64,000 bases of DNA. It comes from Bacteroidales bacterium UBA5349 (lineage in GTDB: Bacteria; Bacteroidota; Bacteroidia; Bacteroidales; Tenuifilaceae). The notes beneath the pieces are model-generated. The model did no database searches and was not told where the DNA came from. It saw only the letters and a program-made list of their open reading frames with translations. The stretch spans positions 186,790-250,789 of the forward strand of contig DHQB01000023.1 of the NCBI GenBank assembly GCA_002410065.1. Direction: 5' to 3'. Shown here piece after piece: positions 7,954 through 17,247 of the stretch (its first letter is position 1; each line of letters opens with the position of its first letter). The position numbers and the translations under genes were made by a program.

Positions 7954-10854
7954 ATGAAAAGACTGCTTTCAATGTTTTTGCTACTTCCGTTGCTCGCTGG
8001 CGTTATGTCATCGTGCGATAAGTATAGCTACAAATCCGTTCCCGGAGATCCAATGAATACAAGGATTTATACCCTCGATAACGGGCTCAAAGTTTATATG
8101 AGTGTTTATAAGGATGAGCCTCGTATTCAAGCCTATGTATCTGTAAAGGTGGGTAGCAAGTATGATCCATCCGAAACTACTGGCCTTGCTCACTATTTTG
8201 AGCACCTAATGTTTAAAGGAACATCTACCTTTGGTACCCTCGATTGGGAAAAGGAAAAGCCAATGCTCGATAGAATTGAAACTCTTTTTGAGGAGTATCG
8301 CAACGAGACCGATCCTGCAAAACGTGCCGAAATTTATAAAGTAATCGATAGTGTTTCCTACGAGGCATCTAAGGTTGCTATTCCTAATGAGTACGATAAG
8401 CTAATGAGTGCAATTGGCTCAAAGGGAACAAACGCTGGAACATCTAACGATTTTACCGTTTACATGGAGAATGTACCAAGCAACCAGCTAGAGAATTGGG
8501 CTATTATACAAGCCGAGCGTTTTGCCGATGCTACCATAAGGCTTTTCCATACCGAGTTAGAAACCGTTTATGAGGAAAAGAATATGTCGCTTACAAATGA
8601 CGGACGCAAAGCAAATGAAGCACTTAATAGCCTGTTATACGCCAACCACCCTTATGGCCAGCAAACTACTTTGGGTGAGTCCGAACACCTTAAGAATCCA
8701 TCTATAATCAACATTAAGAACTTCTATAATCAGTATTATGTGCCAAACAATATGGCGGTTATACTCTCCGGCGATTTCGACCCCGATGAGGCAATAAAGA
8801 TAATAGATGAGCACTTTGGTAAATTGGTGAAAAAAGAGGTACCTAAATTTACTTTTGAACCTGAGAAACTAATTGAAGAACCTCTTGTTGCAGAGGTTAT
8901 TGGCCTTGAAGCAGAACGTGTGAATGTTGGGTTCCGTTTCCCTGGTGCAGGTAGTCGTGAGGCCATGATGGCTGATATGATAGGCATGATGCTATCCAAT
9001 AGATCAACTGGACTTATCGACTTAAACGTAAATCTTCAACAGAAAACGCTTAGTTCAGGTGCTTATGTTTCATCCCTTTCCGATTATTCCACACTTAACC
9101 TTTACGGCATGAATAAGGGCGGACAAACCCTTGAAGAGGTTAAGGATATTCTATTGGAGCAAGTAGATCTTTTGAAAAAGGGAGAGTTCCCCGATTGGAT
9201 GATTGAAGCGACAATCAACAATCTGAAATTGAACGAAATGCGTAGCCTCGAAAGCAACTCGGGTAGAGCTTGGGCGATGTCGAGGAGCTTTACTGATGGA
9301 ATCGATTGGAAAGATGTTGTTTCGTATATTGATGAACTTGGAAAAATTACTAAGGATCAAATTGTTGCCTTTGCCAATGAGCATCTAAACAACAACTATG
9401 CTGTGGTTTATAAGCGTCAGGGAAAACCTGAGATTGAACTTGTTGACAAGCCTTCAATTACTCCAATACATATTAATCGAGATGTAGAGTCAGATTATCT
9501 AAAATCGTTTAAAGAGCGTCAGGTGGTTGAAATTGAGCCTGCATTCATCGATTTTGAGAAGGATTTAAATAAAGTAACTACCTCTACTAATCTCGAAATT
9601 CTTCATAAAGAGAACGTTGAGAATAAAACCTTCTCGCTATACTACTACTATCCATTTGGTACCGATAACGATAACTGGCTAAACCTTGCCTCAGGATACC
9701 TTAAGTACCTTGGTACATCAGAGTTTACTGCAGAGCAGATTAAGCAGGAGTTCTATAAATTAGCTTGTTCATTTAACGTATTCTCATCAAGCGATGAAAC
9801 ATATGTTTACGTTAGTGGATTAAGTGATAATCAAGAGGCTGCCGTAAGGTTGCTCGAATCGTTAATGACCGATTGCCAGCCCAATGATGTTGCACTTGCC
9901 AGTTATATCCAAAACGAGCTTCGCTCGCGCAATAACTCAATGCAGAATCAGCGTATGGTATTCTCCGGATTGGTAGATTATGCAACTTATGGTCCTAAAT
10001 CGCCATTTAATAGCAAGCCTACCAACAACGATCTTAAGGGTGTTAATTCGGAAACACTAATCAGCAAGATTAAGAGTTTATCAACGTTCCCTCACAAAAT
10101 CCTTTACTACGGACCATCATCTGCTCAGGATCTTAAAACAATGGTTGAAGAGATACACAATGTACCCGCAGAATTTGCTGCAGTTCCTGCTGCTCATATC
10201 TTCCAGAAGTTAGAGACATCTAAAAACAGGGTGGTATTCTCGCATTACGATGCAAACCAGTCGAATTTGCAGCTCATAAGTCGTGGTGTTGATTACGATT
10301 ACGACCTACTTCCAAAAATTAACCTGTTTAATAATTATTTTGGTTCTGGAATGAGCGCAATTGTTTTCCAGGAGTTAAGAGAAAAGAGAGGTCTGGCTTA
10401 TACAGCATATTCCATCTACCGTACACCTAGTAAACCCGATGAACCATTTATGAACACAGGTTTTATTGGTACCCAAAACGACAAGGTTGTTGATGCTTTC
10501 ATCGCTTTTGATGATTTGTACAATAACATGCCTGTTTCCGATAAAGCGTTCGGTTTGGCCAAAGAATCAATTCTGAACAATATTCGTAATGAGCGGGTTA
10601 CCAAGATGAGCATTATTTGGAATTATTTGAATGCAGATAGGATGGGCTATAAAGGTGATATCCGAAAAATGTATTGGGATACTATTCCGACTATGACCAT
10701 TGATGATGTGATTGCTTTTAACGAGAAGTATATTAAGAATCAACCCAAGACTTATGTTATCCTAGGGAATGAAAAAGTATTTAACTTTAAAGAGTTAACC
10801 ACAAAGTTTGGCCCTGTTGAAAAGGTTTCACTCGACAATATTTTCAAATTCTAA
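7954..10854 (+). CDS. M16-family zinc metallopeptidase, lipoprotein with two M16 halves
   Basis: A 966-residue protein of the pitrilysin/insulinase family. A lipoprotein signal ends at Cys21 (GVMSSC). The inverted zinc motif HYFEH (H80, E83, H84) is present, with the third ligand in ETVYEEKN (about 203-208). The C-terminal half repeats the fold without the zinc site and carries the substrate-binding Arg/Tyr region FQELREKRGLAYTAY (about 808-822). Such enzymes degrade peptides within a closed chamber formed by the two halves. The lipid anchor and signal suggest action in the periplasm at a membrane. It is monocistronic, with its own terminator at 10876-10905. Confidence 0.92.
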   Translation: MKRLLSMFLLLPLLAGVMSSCDKYSYKSVPGDPMNTRIYTLDNGLKVYMSVYKDEPRIQAYVSVKVGSKYDPSETTGLAHYFEHLMFKGTSTFGTLDWEKEKPMLDRIETLFEEYRNETDPAKRAEIYKVIDSVSYEASKVAIPNEYDKLMSAIGSKGTNAGTSNDFTVYMENVPSNQLENWAIIQAERFADATIRLFHTELETVYEEKNMSLTNDGRKANEALNSLLYANHPYGQQTTLGESEHLKNPSIINIKNFYNQYYVPNNMAVILSGDFDPDEAIKIIDEHFGKLVKKEVPKFTFEPEKLIEEPLVAEVIGLEAERVNVGFRFPGAGSREAMMADMIGMMLSNRSTGLIDLNVNLQQKTLSSGAYVSSLSDYSTLNLYGMNKGGQTLEEVKDILLEQVDLLKKGEFPDWMIEATINNLKLNEMRSLESNSGRAWAMSRSFTDGIDWKDVVSYIDELGKITKDQIVAFANEHLNNNYAVVYKRQGKPEIELVDKPSITPIHINRDVESDYLKSFKERQVVEIEPAFIDFEKDLNKVTTSTNLEILHKENVENKTFSLYYYYPFGTDNDNWLNLASGYLKYLGTSEFTAEQIKQEFYKLACSFNVFSSSDETYVYVSGLSDNQEAAVRLLESLMTDCQPNDVALASYIQNELRSRNNSMQNQRMVFSGLVDYATYGPKSPFNSKPTNNDLKGVNSETLISKIKSLSTFPHKILYYGPSSAQDLKTMVEEIHNVPAEFAAVPAAHIFQKLETSKNRVVFSHYDANQSNLQLISRGVDYDYDLLPKINLFNNYFGSGMSAIVFQELREKRGLAYTAYSIYRTPSKPDEPFMNTGFIGTQNDKVVDAFIAFDDLYNNMPVSDKAFGLAKESILNNIRNERVTKMSIIWNYLNADRMGYKGDIRKMYWDTIPTMTIDDVIAFNEKYIKNQPKTYVILGNEKVFNFKELTTKFGPVEKVSLDNIFKF

Positions 10855-10875
10855 CATAAAAAGTTCTTTTAATTA

Positions 10876-10905
10876 AAGCGGGGGCCAATGGTTCCCGCTT
10901 TTTTT
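10876..10905 (+). terminator. Rho-independent terminator of the M16 peptidase gene
   Basis: AAGCGGG (10876-10882) pairs with CCCGCTT (10894-10900) and runs directly into a T tract to 10905. It starts 21 bases after the peptidase stop codon. Confidence 0.85.
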
Positions 10906-11182
10906 AGTGGTATTTTATATGCTCTTGAATTTAGTGTTAACTTTTAGCAATAGCTTGCAGTCTGTTTTGACACTGAGGCACAGAAAACCTATTTGGTTAC
11001 GATTCTATAACCTTAGTTTAAGAGGAGGAATTATGGTAATGACTATGAGTTACCCTTTGATTCAAAGGATAGCAAGTATCAAGAAAATAGTTTTAATTAG
11101 TAGGTAATTAGGGTCTTAATTGCAGATGTTCATTGGGATTTAGTGCAATTTTAAAGGCGGAATTGTATGGGTAAAAAATAGA

Positions 11183-11208
11183 AAGGAGGCCCAACCAAAA
11201 GCCTCCTT
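11183..11208. terminator. GC-rich hairpin, possible terminator
   Basis: AAGGAGGC (11183-11190) pairs with GCCTCCTT (11201-11208) around a 10-base loop. There is no T tract on the forward strand. On the reverse strand the hairpin is followed by CTATTTTTTACC, so it would work better as a reverse-strand terminator, although no reverse gene lies beside it. Confidence 0.4.
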
Positions 11209-11412
11209 CCCCAAAAACACGAATAATGTTCAACCAAAAAAATAAAAAACCAAGCATTATGTTGCATGTACAAAATGCGTTCGCAATTTACGACTATTTA
11301 ATTACTATCCTATATCTTTTTTAATGATTAGTGTTAAAAGTTTAATTGAGCCATTATTTTTTAAACGAATAACCTGTTTCTTTTTATTTGAGTAGTAATA
11401 CTTTGGTTTTTT

Positions 11413-11420
11413 TGTTACTT
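11413..11420 (+). promoter_or_regulatory. Candidate -7 box of the propeller/SpoIIE sensor gene
   Basis: TTACTTTG differs from TAnnTTTG at one base. It lies so close to the first ATG (11428) that transcription would start at or near it, which favours the second ATG at 11452 as the true start. Confidence 0.4.
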
Positions 11421-11451
11421 TGCCTGCATGTTTAATTCTTTTAAGCAATCT

Positions 11452-14400
11452 ATGAGAATTTTGCGAGGGTTATTATTGCTGATTTTATTAAATTTAAATG
11501 CTTATCACGTTCAAGCTATTGGACGACTACCATATAAGAACTTTTCGCACAGAGACTACCTTGGACATTTTCAGAACTGGGCAATAATTCAGGATCAGAG
11601 AGGCCTTATTTATGCAGCAAACAATAACGGTATTCTAGAGTTCGATGGAACTGCCTGGAGATCAATTTCCGTTAAAGGTGTTGTTGCTCGTTGCCTTGAT
11701 ACCGATAGTAAAGGTCGAGTTTGGGTTGGGGGACAAGACGAAATAGGATTTCTTACTCCTGACAGTTTGGGGTATATGGTTTATAAATCGCTAATGGACC
11801 TAGTGCCTAAAACCAGTGTAAAAGTTGGCTTAGTTAGGCAGGTATTTGCAACCAACCATGGTATTTACTTTAGTAGTAACAGTTGCATAATTAGATTGTA
11901 TAAAGATGAGTACTCTGTTTTTTATCCTAAGACCCTTTTTCATAGAACTTATTTTGTTAATGGAAAAATATACTCACTTCAGCCTCAGGTAGGATTAACA
12001 GTTTTGGCAAACGATACGTTAACCCTTGCCCCTAGTGGTGCCCATTTTGAGAATACGCGTATTTATTCAATGCTACCCTATGACAAGGATCGATTACTAA
12101 TAGCAACTCAAAGCGATGGATTCTGGTTGTACGGATTAACCAATAACGAGAGCGAAAATACAGTTGCCGTAACAATAAAACCTTTTAAAACATCAAATGA
12201 TAATTTCTTTAAGCAGAATTGGGTTTACAATGGCATCACTTTACCCAATGGGAATTTTGCCTTTGGCACTTACCGAGGCGGTGTGGCTATTATTGATAGT
12301 AATGGAGATATTGTCCAGTACATTGGCAAATCACAGGGTATACAAGATGAAACAGTTTGGCATTTAACCTGCGATAGTCAGGATAATATTTGGCTAGCGC
12401 TCAATAACGGAATTTCGTATTCAGCATTAAACTCTCCCTTAACTTCGTTTGATGAGGATTTTGGGGTTCAGGGTGTTCTTCAAACAGTTTACCGACATGG
12501 TTCTATACTTTACATATCCTCAAATGCAGGTGTATTTGCTCTGGATAAAGGATTATTTAAGCGCGTTAACGGAATATTAAACCTATCGTGGGATATGCTG
12601 GGTGTTAAAACATCCGACAAAAAAAATCACTTATTAGTCGCTACTGGCGATGGCGTTTATAGTGTTAATGGTTTTAATGCTAGTAAGATAAGAGGCGATG
12701 CAGAACCAACTTTTGCTATACTTAAGCTAAAACAATATGCTGATATCCTTCTCTTGGGATTGTACGATGGTATTGGATTGGCTAAGTATAAAGACGGAGT
12801 ATGGCAGTACTTGGGTAAATTCGCCAATATTGATGGATATATTGAAGATATTGTTGAAGATTCTAAAGGGTATATTTGGTTTGTTAATCGGTATCGAGGA
12901 ATAATCAGGGCTAAATTACAGAACCCAAGTAGTTTGGTTTTCGATGAGATTAAAGAATTTGTAGATATTGAAAATTGTAGTAGTTTCAATGAAGACTGTA
13001 AACTCCTATTTGTAAACGACCAATTAATGCTGTCCTGCTCAAATGGGCTCTCATATTTCGATTACAAAAGCAATACGTTTAAACCAAACTATTCTCTAGG
13101 CACTGAGTTTGGAGATGGGAGTAAGGGAATAAAAATTCACAATTTTGATGAGAACGGTTATTTGTGGTTTGAGTCGTATACTGATAAAAATGCAAGAACC
13201 ATAGAGAGAGCATTCCTTAATGAGCAAGGTAAGTTCATACGGACACCCACTGAGTTTAATGAAATACCTCGTATGGTTTTTTACGATGTTTTTGCTGAAA
13301 AGGATGGGGTTACATGGATTGCTGGAGCCGATGGCCTATATCGCTTCGATTCAAGTATTAAGAATAAGAGCATAAAAATTCCTAATCTACTTATTCGTGA
13401 AGTATTTATTAATGATGGCACTCCATTATTTGGGGGTACATATATTAATAATTATTCCAATAAGGACTATTTTCTTAGAAATTTTCAAGAAAGTCGCAAT
13501 ATACCCGAAATACCCCATAGCCAGAATTCCTTAACTTTTAGGTTTTCTACAACACTATTTGGACAAGAGGAAAGAATGGTTTATTCACATATGCTTGAAG
13601 GCTTCGAAGAGGTGTGGTCAGGATGGAACTCAAATCAAGAGAAGGATTACACCAATCTACCCTTCGGAAGATATACCTTTAAGGTAAAGGCCTTAAGCGT
13701 GTTTAATGTTGAAAGTAACGTGGCTGCGTATTCTTTTGTGATTGCACGCCCATGGTATTGGCATCCTATAGCCTATTTTGCATATTCAATACTGGCCATA
13801 CTAATTGTTATACTTTTTGTTAAGATAAAAACTAAGATGTTAATCCAATCAAATTTAAAACTACAGGAATTGGTTGGAAAAAGGACAAAGGAAATACTTC
13901 AGCAAAAAAAAGATATCCAGGCTAAAAGCGAGGAACTTATACAGCAAAAGGAGGAGATTGAGGCCCAACGGGATGAGTTAGAGTATCGGAATAAGCAAAC
14001 GAGTGCTAGCATCCAGTACGCTCACACTATACAACAGGCAATTTTACCCGACAATAAAAGCATTGATGAGCACTTTGAGTACTTTATCCTTTATAAGCCA
14101 AAAGACGTTGTTTCGGGCGATTTTTATTGGTTCTCGCAACTGCAGAAAGCAGGTAAAAAGGGCGTGAAAAGGTTTATTCTTGCGGTTGTTGATTGTACTG
14201 GACATGGCGTACCTGGAGCGTTTATGAGTATGATAGGTAGTCGTATGCTTAGCGAGATAATCAACGAGAGAAAAATACACAGTCCAGCAAAAATATTAAC
14301 CGAACTCGACAAGATGCTCAAGACTGTTCTTCATCAGGACTCGGGAGAAAACTTCGATGGAATGGATGTTTCCATTTGCATGATTGATCAAACTGACGAG

Positions 14401-14778
14401 GGCAATTACCTGGTTAATTTTGCTGGAGCAAACAGGCACTTGCTATTTCATTCAAATTCTGAAGGTAGTATTGATCTTATAAGAGGGAATAGAAAATCTA
14501 TAGGAGGAGTTCTTCCCGATATCGATCCTCACTATGTGAATAGATTGTTGCACCTACAATCAGGCGATTCCATCTTTCTTTACACTGATGGCATTACGGA
14601 TCAGAATAATTCAATTGGAAAAAAATTCTCATCAAAAAGGCTAACGGCAAATATCCAGAATAATATTTCAAGCCCAATGCCAGTTATTGGCGAAAAATTG
14701 GAAATTGCACTTAACCGCTTTATGGGCAATGTAATGCAACGCGATGATATTACTGTTGTTGGGCTAAGGGTTAAGTAA
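11452..14778 (+). CDS. Membrane sensor: beta-propeller, Y_Y_Y domain and SpoIIE-type phosphatase
   Basis: A product of 1108 residues from the ATG at 11452. An ATG at 11428 in the same frame sits almost on a promoter-like box, and the shorter form gives a tidier signal peptide (MRILRGLLLLILLNLNAYHVQA). Order of parts: secreted two-component-type propeller repeats (about 40-690, such as GLIYAANNNGILEFDG and GYIWFVNRYRGIIRA), a Y_Y_Y domain (about 700-765), one membrane helix (about 775-795), a coiled coil (about 800-865), and a PP2C/SpoIIE phosphatase with GDFYWF and DCTGHGVPGAFMSMIG. The family senses outside signals and dephosphorylates an anti-sigma-factor antagonist or similar partner. No partner gene lies nearby. 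Confidence 0.9.
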   Translation: MRILRGLLLLILLNLNAYHVQAIGRLPYKNFSHRDYLGHFQNWAIIQDQRGLIYAANNNGILEFDGTAWRSISVKGVVARCLDTDSKGRVWVGGQDEIGFLTPDSLGYMVYKSLMDLVPKTSVKVGLVRQVFATNHGIYFSSNSCIIRLYKDEYSVFYPKTLFHRTYFVNGKIYSLQPQVGLTVLANDTLTLAPSGAHFENTRIYSMLPYDKDRLLIATQSDGFWLYGLTNNESENTVAVTIKPFKTSNDNFFKQNWVYNGITLPNGNFAFGTYRGGVAIIDSNGDIVQYIGKSQGIQDETVWHLTCDSQDNIWLALNNGISYSALNSPLTSFDEDFGVQGVLQTVYRHGSILYISSNAGVFALDKGLFKRVNGILNLSWDMLGVKTSDKKNHLLVATGDGVYSVNGFNASKIRGDAEPTFAILKLKQYADILLLGLYDGIGLAKYKDGVWQYLGKFANIDGYIEDIVEDSKGYIWFVNRYRGIIRAKLQNPSSLVFDEIKEFVDIENCSSFNEDCKLLFVNDQLMLSCSNGLSYFDYKSNTFKPNYSLGTEFGDGSKGIKIHNFDENGYLWFESYTDKNARTIERAFLNEQGKFIRTPTEFNEIPRMVFYDVFAEKDGVTWIAGADGLYRFDSSIKNKSIKIPNLLIREVFINDGTPLFGGTYINNYSNKDYFLRNFQESRNIPEIPHSQNSLTFRFSTTLFGQEERMVYSHMLEGFEEVWSGWNSNQEKDYTNLPFGRYTFKVKALSVFNVESNVAAYSFVIARPWYWHPIAYFAYSILAILIVILFVKIKTKMLIQSNLKLQELVGKRTKEILQQKKDIQAKSEELIQQKEEIEAQRDELEYRNKQTSASIQYAHTIQQAILPDNKSIDEHFEYFILYKPKDVVSGDFYWFSQLQKAGKKGVKRFILAVVDCTGHGVPGAFMSMIGSRMLSEIINERKIHSPAKILTELDKMLKTVLHQDSGENFDGMDVSICMIDQTDEGNYLVNFAGANRHLLFHSNSEGSIDLIRGNRKSIGGVLPDIDPHYVNRLLHLQSGDSIFLYTDGITDQNNSIGKKFSSKRLTANIQNNISSPMPVIGEKLEIALNRFMGNVMQRDDITVVGLRVK

Positions 14779-14970
14779 AGCATAAGTTTCTCAAACAATT
14801 CTTTGCTTTTAATGTTTATATTATTTGTATGTCTTAATATCATATATTTAGCCATTTATCACTTTTTTTGGTTCATCAGTAAAAAAAATTACAGTATAAA
14901 TTGATTTCTGAATAAATATGGCATACTTTTAACTACAGAAAGATATGTATAACTAAAAACCAAATAAACC

Positions 14971-16584
14971 ATGAGACAGGTACTACTCTTACTACTTATT
15001 TCATTATTTCTGCCAGTTTTGGCAATTGGGCAGGTGCCCCAAAAGTTCAGCTATCAGGCTGCAGTTAGAAATACTGATGGCTCTATTATGGCCAATCAGC
15101 AAGTTGACCTTAAGGTTATTCTTCGAAAGGCCACTTTAGATGGTGACATTGTTTATCAAGAAAACCATAATCTTACAACAAGTGCACAAGGTATAATTGC
15201 AGTTGAAGTAGGTGGGGGGCAAAACCCCACGGGTAATTTTGCATTAACTCCTTGGAGCGAAGGAATTTTCATTCAACTTGATATAAAGAAAGCGAGCGAT
15301 GCATCTTTTGTTACTTTAGGTGTTTCTCAAATTCTTTCCGTTCCTTATGCACTTCATGCCGGAAATGCAATTCAGGGCGATGCCGTTCAGGGGCAAACTG
15401 TTGTGCACAATGGCAATGCTTGGGCTGCATCCAGTCGGATGTCAGTTAACCTTAATACTGTGGAAATACTACCAGAGGAAGGCCGTAACCCAGAGGAGCC
15501 TCTCTTCTCAGTCCGTAACAGCGAAGGGTTACTCGTATTTGCAGTTTACGAATCGGGAACAAGGGTTTATGTAGGCGCCGAAGAGGGGCTAAAAGGGAAT
15601 AGAGGTGGTTTTGCCGTTGGCGGTTTTAGCGATCAAATTAAAGATGGTGAAGTTGATTATTTAACCATCTACCCCGATAAGGTACAGTTTAATATACTTC
15701 AGCCCACCGGAAAAGGGAAAGGCAATAGAGGCGGATTTGCTGTTGGAGGATTTAGCGATCAGACTAAAGGGATTACCCATAACTTCTTTACCCTAAAATC
15801 CGATAGCGCTAAGTTTACATTAACCGATGATCCAGCAAAAGGGAACAGGGGTGGATTCGCAGTTGGTGGTTTTAGCGATCAAACTAAGGAGTATGCTAAC
15901 TACTTAACCGTTGATAGTGAAGTTACTACCATTCTCAATAATCTTAATGCGGATGGCGATGTTAATATTCAGGGCGATGTGTTAACTGGCGGGAATATTG
16001 GTTCATTGCCTATAGTTGATATTGAAGGAAACCGCTATGAAACGGTTACGATTGGAAATCAGATTTGGATGAAACAAAACCTTAGAACATCAACATTAAA
16101 TGATGGCAGTGTACTAGACCCTAGCAGTGTAGCTTTTAATCCCGCTGCTGAGACTGCTCCTGAGGTTTATGGTAAACTTTATGGCCAATTTGCAATAAGC
16201 GATGCATTGTGCCCAACTGGATGGCATATTCCAACCATAATTGAATGGGAACAGCTATTCTGGACAGTTGGAGGTCCCAATTGGGCTATGAATGCATATT
16301 CCTTAACTGCTGGTTTATTAGATAATTCAGGGCTTTGGACAGGTGGTGATATTATACCAACAAATACATCAGGGTTTACTGCTGTTCCAGGTGGTTTTGG
16401 TGATTATTATGCTCCTAACTGGATCTATAATGATTTCAAGTTTTCAGGCTACTTTTGGAGTGCTGATGGTGTTACGGCTTACCAAATTGATAACAATGGT
16501 GGAGTTAATCAATTATTGGATGCGGGTGGCATTCAGACTCCTAGTTTCTCCGTGCGTTGCGTTAAGAATTCAGCAAACCAATAA
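14971..16584 (+). CDS. Secreted FISUMP-domain protein with three tandem RGGFAVGGF repeats
   Basis: A 537-residue protein with a signal peptide (MRQVLLLLLISLFLPVLAIG). The N-terminal part (about 20-170) resembles the beta-rich leader seen in many Bacteroidota surface proteins (QVPQKFSYQAAVRNTDG). Three repeats follow at about residues 208-250, 250-290 and 290-322, each opening with KGNRGGFAVGGFSDQ. The C-terminal third is a FISUMP domain (about 350-535; YETVTIGNQIWMKQNLR, CPTGWHIPT, FWSAD, SVRCVKN), a C-type-lectin-like fold known from Fibrobacter. It is probably a surface or extracellular binding protein; the ligand is unknown. It is monocistronic, ending at a bidirectional terminator. Confidence 0.85.
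   Translation: MRQVLLLLLISLFLPVLAIGQVPQKFSYQAAVRNTDGSIMANQQVDLKVILRKATLDGDIVYQENHNLTTSAQGIIAVEVGGGQNPTGNFALTPWSEGIFIQLDIKKASDASFVTLGVSQILSVPYALHAGNAIQGDAVQGQTVVHNGNAWAASSRMSVNLNTVEILPEEGRNPEEPLFSVRNSEGLLVFAVYESGTRVYVGAEEGLKGNRGGFAVGGFSDQIKDGEVDYLTIYPDKVQFNILQPTGKGKGNRGGFAVGGFSDQTKGITHNFFTLKSDSAKFTLTDDPAKGNRGGFAVGGFSDQTKEYANYLTVDSEVTTILNNLNADGDVNIQGDVLTGGNIGSLPIVDIEGNRYETVTIGNQIWMKQNLRTSTLNDGSVLDPSSVAFNPAAETAPEVYGKLYGQFAISDALCPTGWHIPTIIEWEQLFWTVGGPNWAMNAYSLTAGLLDNSGLWTGGDIIPTNTSGFTAVPGGFGDYYAPNWIYNDFKFSGYFWSADGVTAYQIDNNGGVNQLLDAGGIQTPSFSVRCVKNSANQ
15592..15940 (+). repeat. Three in-frame tandem repeats of about 120-126 bases
   Basis: Copies start near 15592, 15718 and 15838. Each begins with a highly similar block coding KGNRGGFAVGGFSDQ, followed by a more variable beta-strand segment (for example DYLTIYPDKVQFNI, NFFTLKSDSAKFTL). 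The third copy has a shorter tail. The DNA of the conserved blocks differs at many third positions, so the duplication is old and kept by selection on protein sequence. Confidence 0.8.
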
Positions 16585-16620
16585 AACGAAAAACACTTTT
16601 GGGGGATTACACTATTTAAA

Positions 16621-16655
16621 AAAAAGGCTGATGGATTTCCATCAGCCTTTTTTTT
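16621..16655. terminator. Bidirectional terminator between convergent genes
   Basis: GGCTGATGG (16626-16634) pairs with CCATCAGCC (16639-16647), with an A run on the left and a T run on the right. It can serve both the forward FISUMP gene and the reverse-strand oxidoreductase operon. Confidence 0.9.
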
Positions 16656-16670
16656 AGATTAATTTAAGAA

Positions 16671-17222
16671 TTAGTTTGGGTGGTACTCCTTAACTACCTC
16701 TTGTCCACGCTTAATGGCATCAACGTTCATGGGGATTAGATGGTGGTGTCTTTCGGGTAATGATTTTTCAAGACCTTTAACCACATTATCCATTTTAACA
16801 ATAGGCTTAACCTTAAGGTATGCACCTAGTACAATCATGTTAAAAGTTTTTGCACTTTGTAACTTTGTAGCCTCTTCGGTAGCTTCAACCCTGTAAATTT
16901 TTATATCCTTACGCTCAGGATGACGGGTTATACCGTTGGGGTCGTATATTAGAACACCGCCAGGTTTAACCGATTTCTCAAATTTATCGAGCGATTGCTG
17001 GTTAAGAATTATTGCAGAGTCAAAATCGTGAAGAATGGGTGAGCTGATTCGCTCATCGCTAAGAATAACGTTTACGTTTGCGGTTCCGCCCCGCATTTCT
17101 GGCCCATACGATGGCATCCACGATACTTCTTGGTCTTGCATAATGCCCGAGTAGGCAAGGATTTTCCCCATTGAGAGAACACCTTGTCCACCAAACCCGG
17201 CTATTATTATTTCTTCTGTCAT
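16671..17222 (-). CDS. vorC: 2-oxoacid:ferredoxin oxidoreductase, gamma subunit (VorC-like)
   Basis: A 183-residue subunit with IIIAGFGGQGVLSMGKILAYSG at the N-terminus and the SYGPEMRGGTANVNVILS block characteristic of the gamma domain of pyruvate/2-oxoisovalerate ferredoxin oxidoreductases. It is the last gene of the cluster (ferredoxin, alpha, beta, gamma), 25 bases after the beta subunit. The complex oxidises a 2-oxoacid with CoA to acyl-CoA and CO2, passing electrons to ferredoxin or flavodoxin in the cytoplasm. Subunit type is certain; branched-chain substrate preference is inferred from similarity to VorB/VorA and the aminotransferase upstream. A 2-oxoglutarate (Kor) role cannot be ruled out. 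Confidence 0.9.
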   Translation of the reverse strand: MTEEIIIAGFGGQGVLSMGKILAYSGIMQDQEVSWMPSYGPEMRGGTANVNVILSDERISSPILHDFDSAIILNQQSLDKFEKSVKPGGVLIYDPNGITRHPERKDIKIYRVEATEEATKLQSAKTFNMIVLGAYLKVKPIVKMDNVVKGLEKSLPERHHHLIPMNVDAIKRGQEVVKEYHPN

Positions 17223-17247
17223 AGCTTCAATAGTTTTAAATTACTTA

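Larger units (their letters stand above)
10906..11427. other. Intergenic region of about 520 bases
   Basis: No believable gene was found. A 66-codon frame at 10907-11107 has no family resemblance and no start signal, and is probably chance. The stretch holds a hairpin at 11183-11208 and, at its end, the promoter of the sensor gene. The rest is AT-rich. Confidence 0.6.

Noticed and set aside
10907..11107. A 66-codon forward frame
   Set aside because: It starts just after the T tract of a terminator, has no signal or family pattern, and no upstream start signal.
15592..15940. Repeats as a CRISPR-like or DNA repeat array
   Set aside because: The units keep the reading frame of a good protein gene and vary at synonymous sites, so they are protein repeats.
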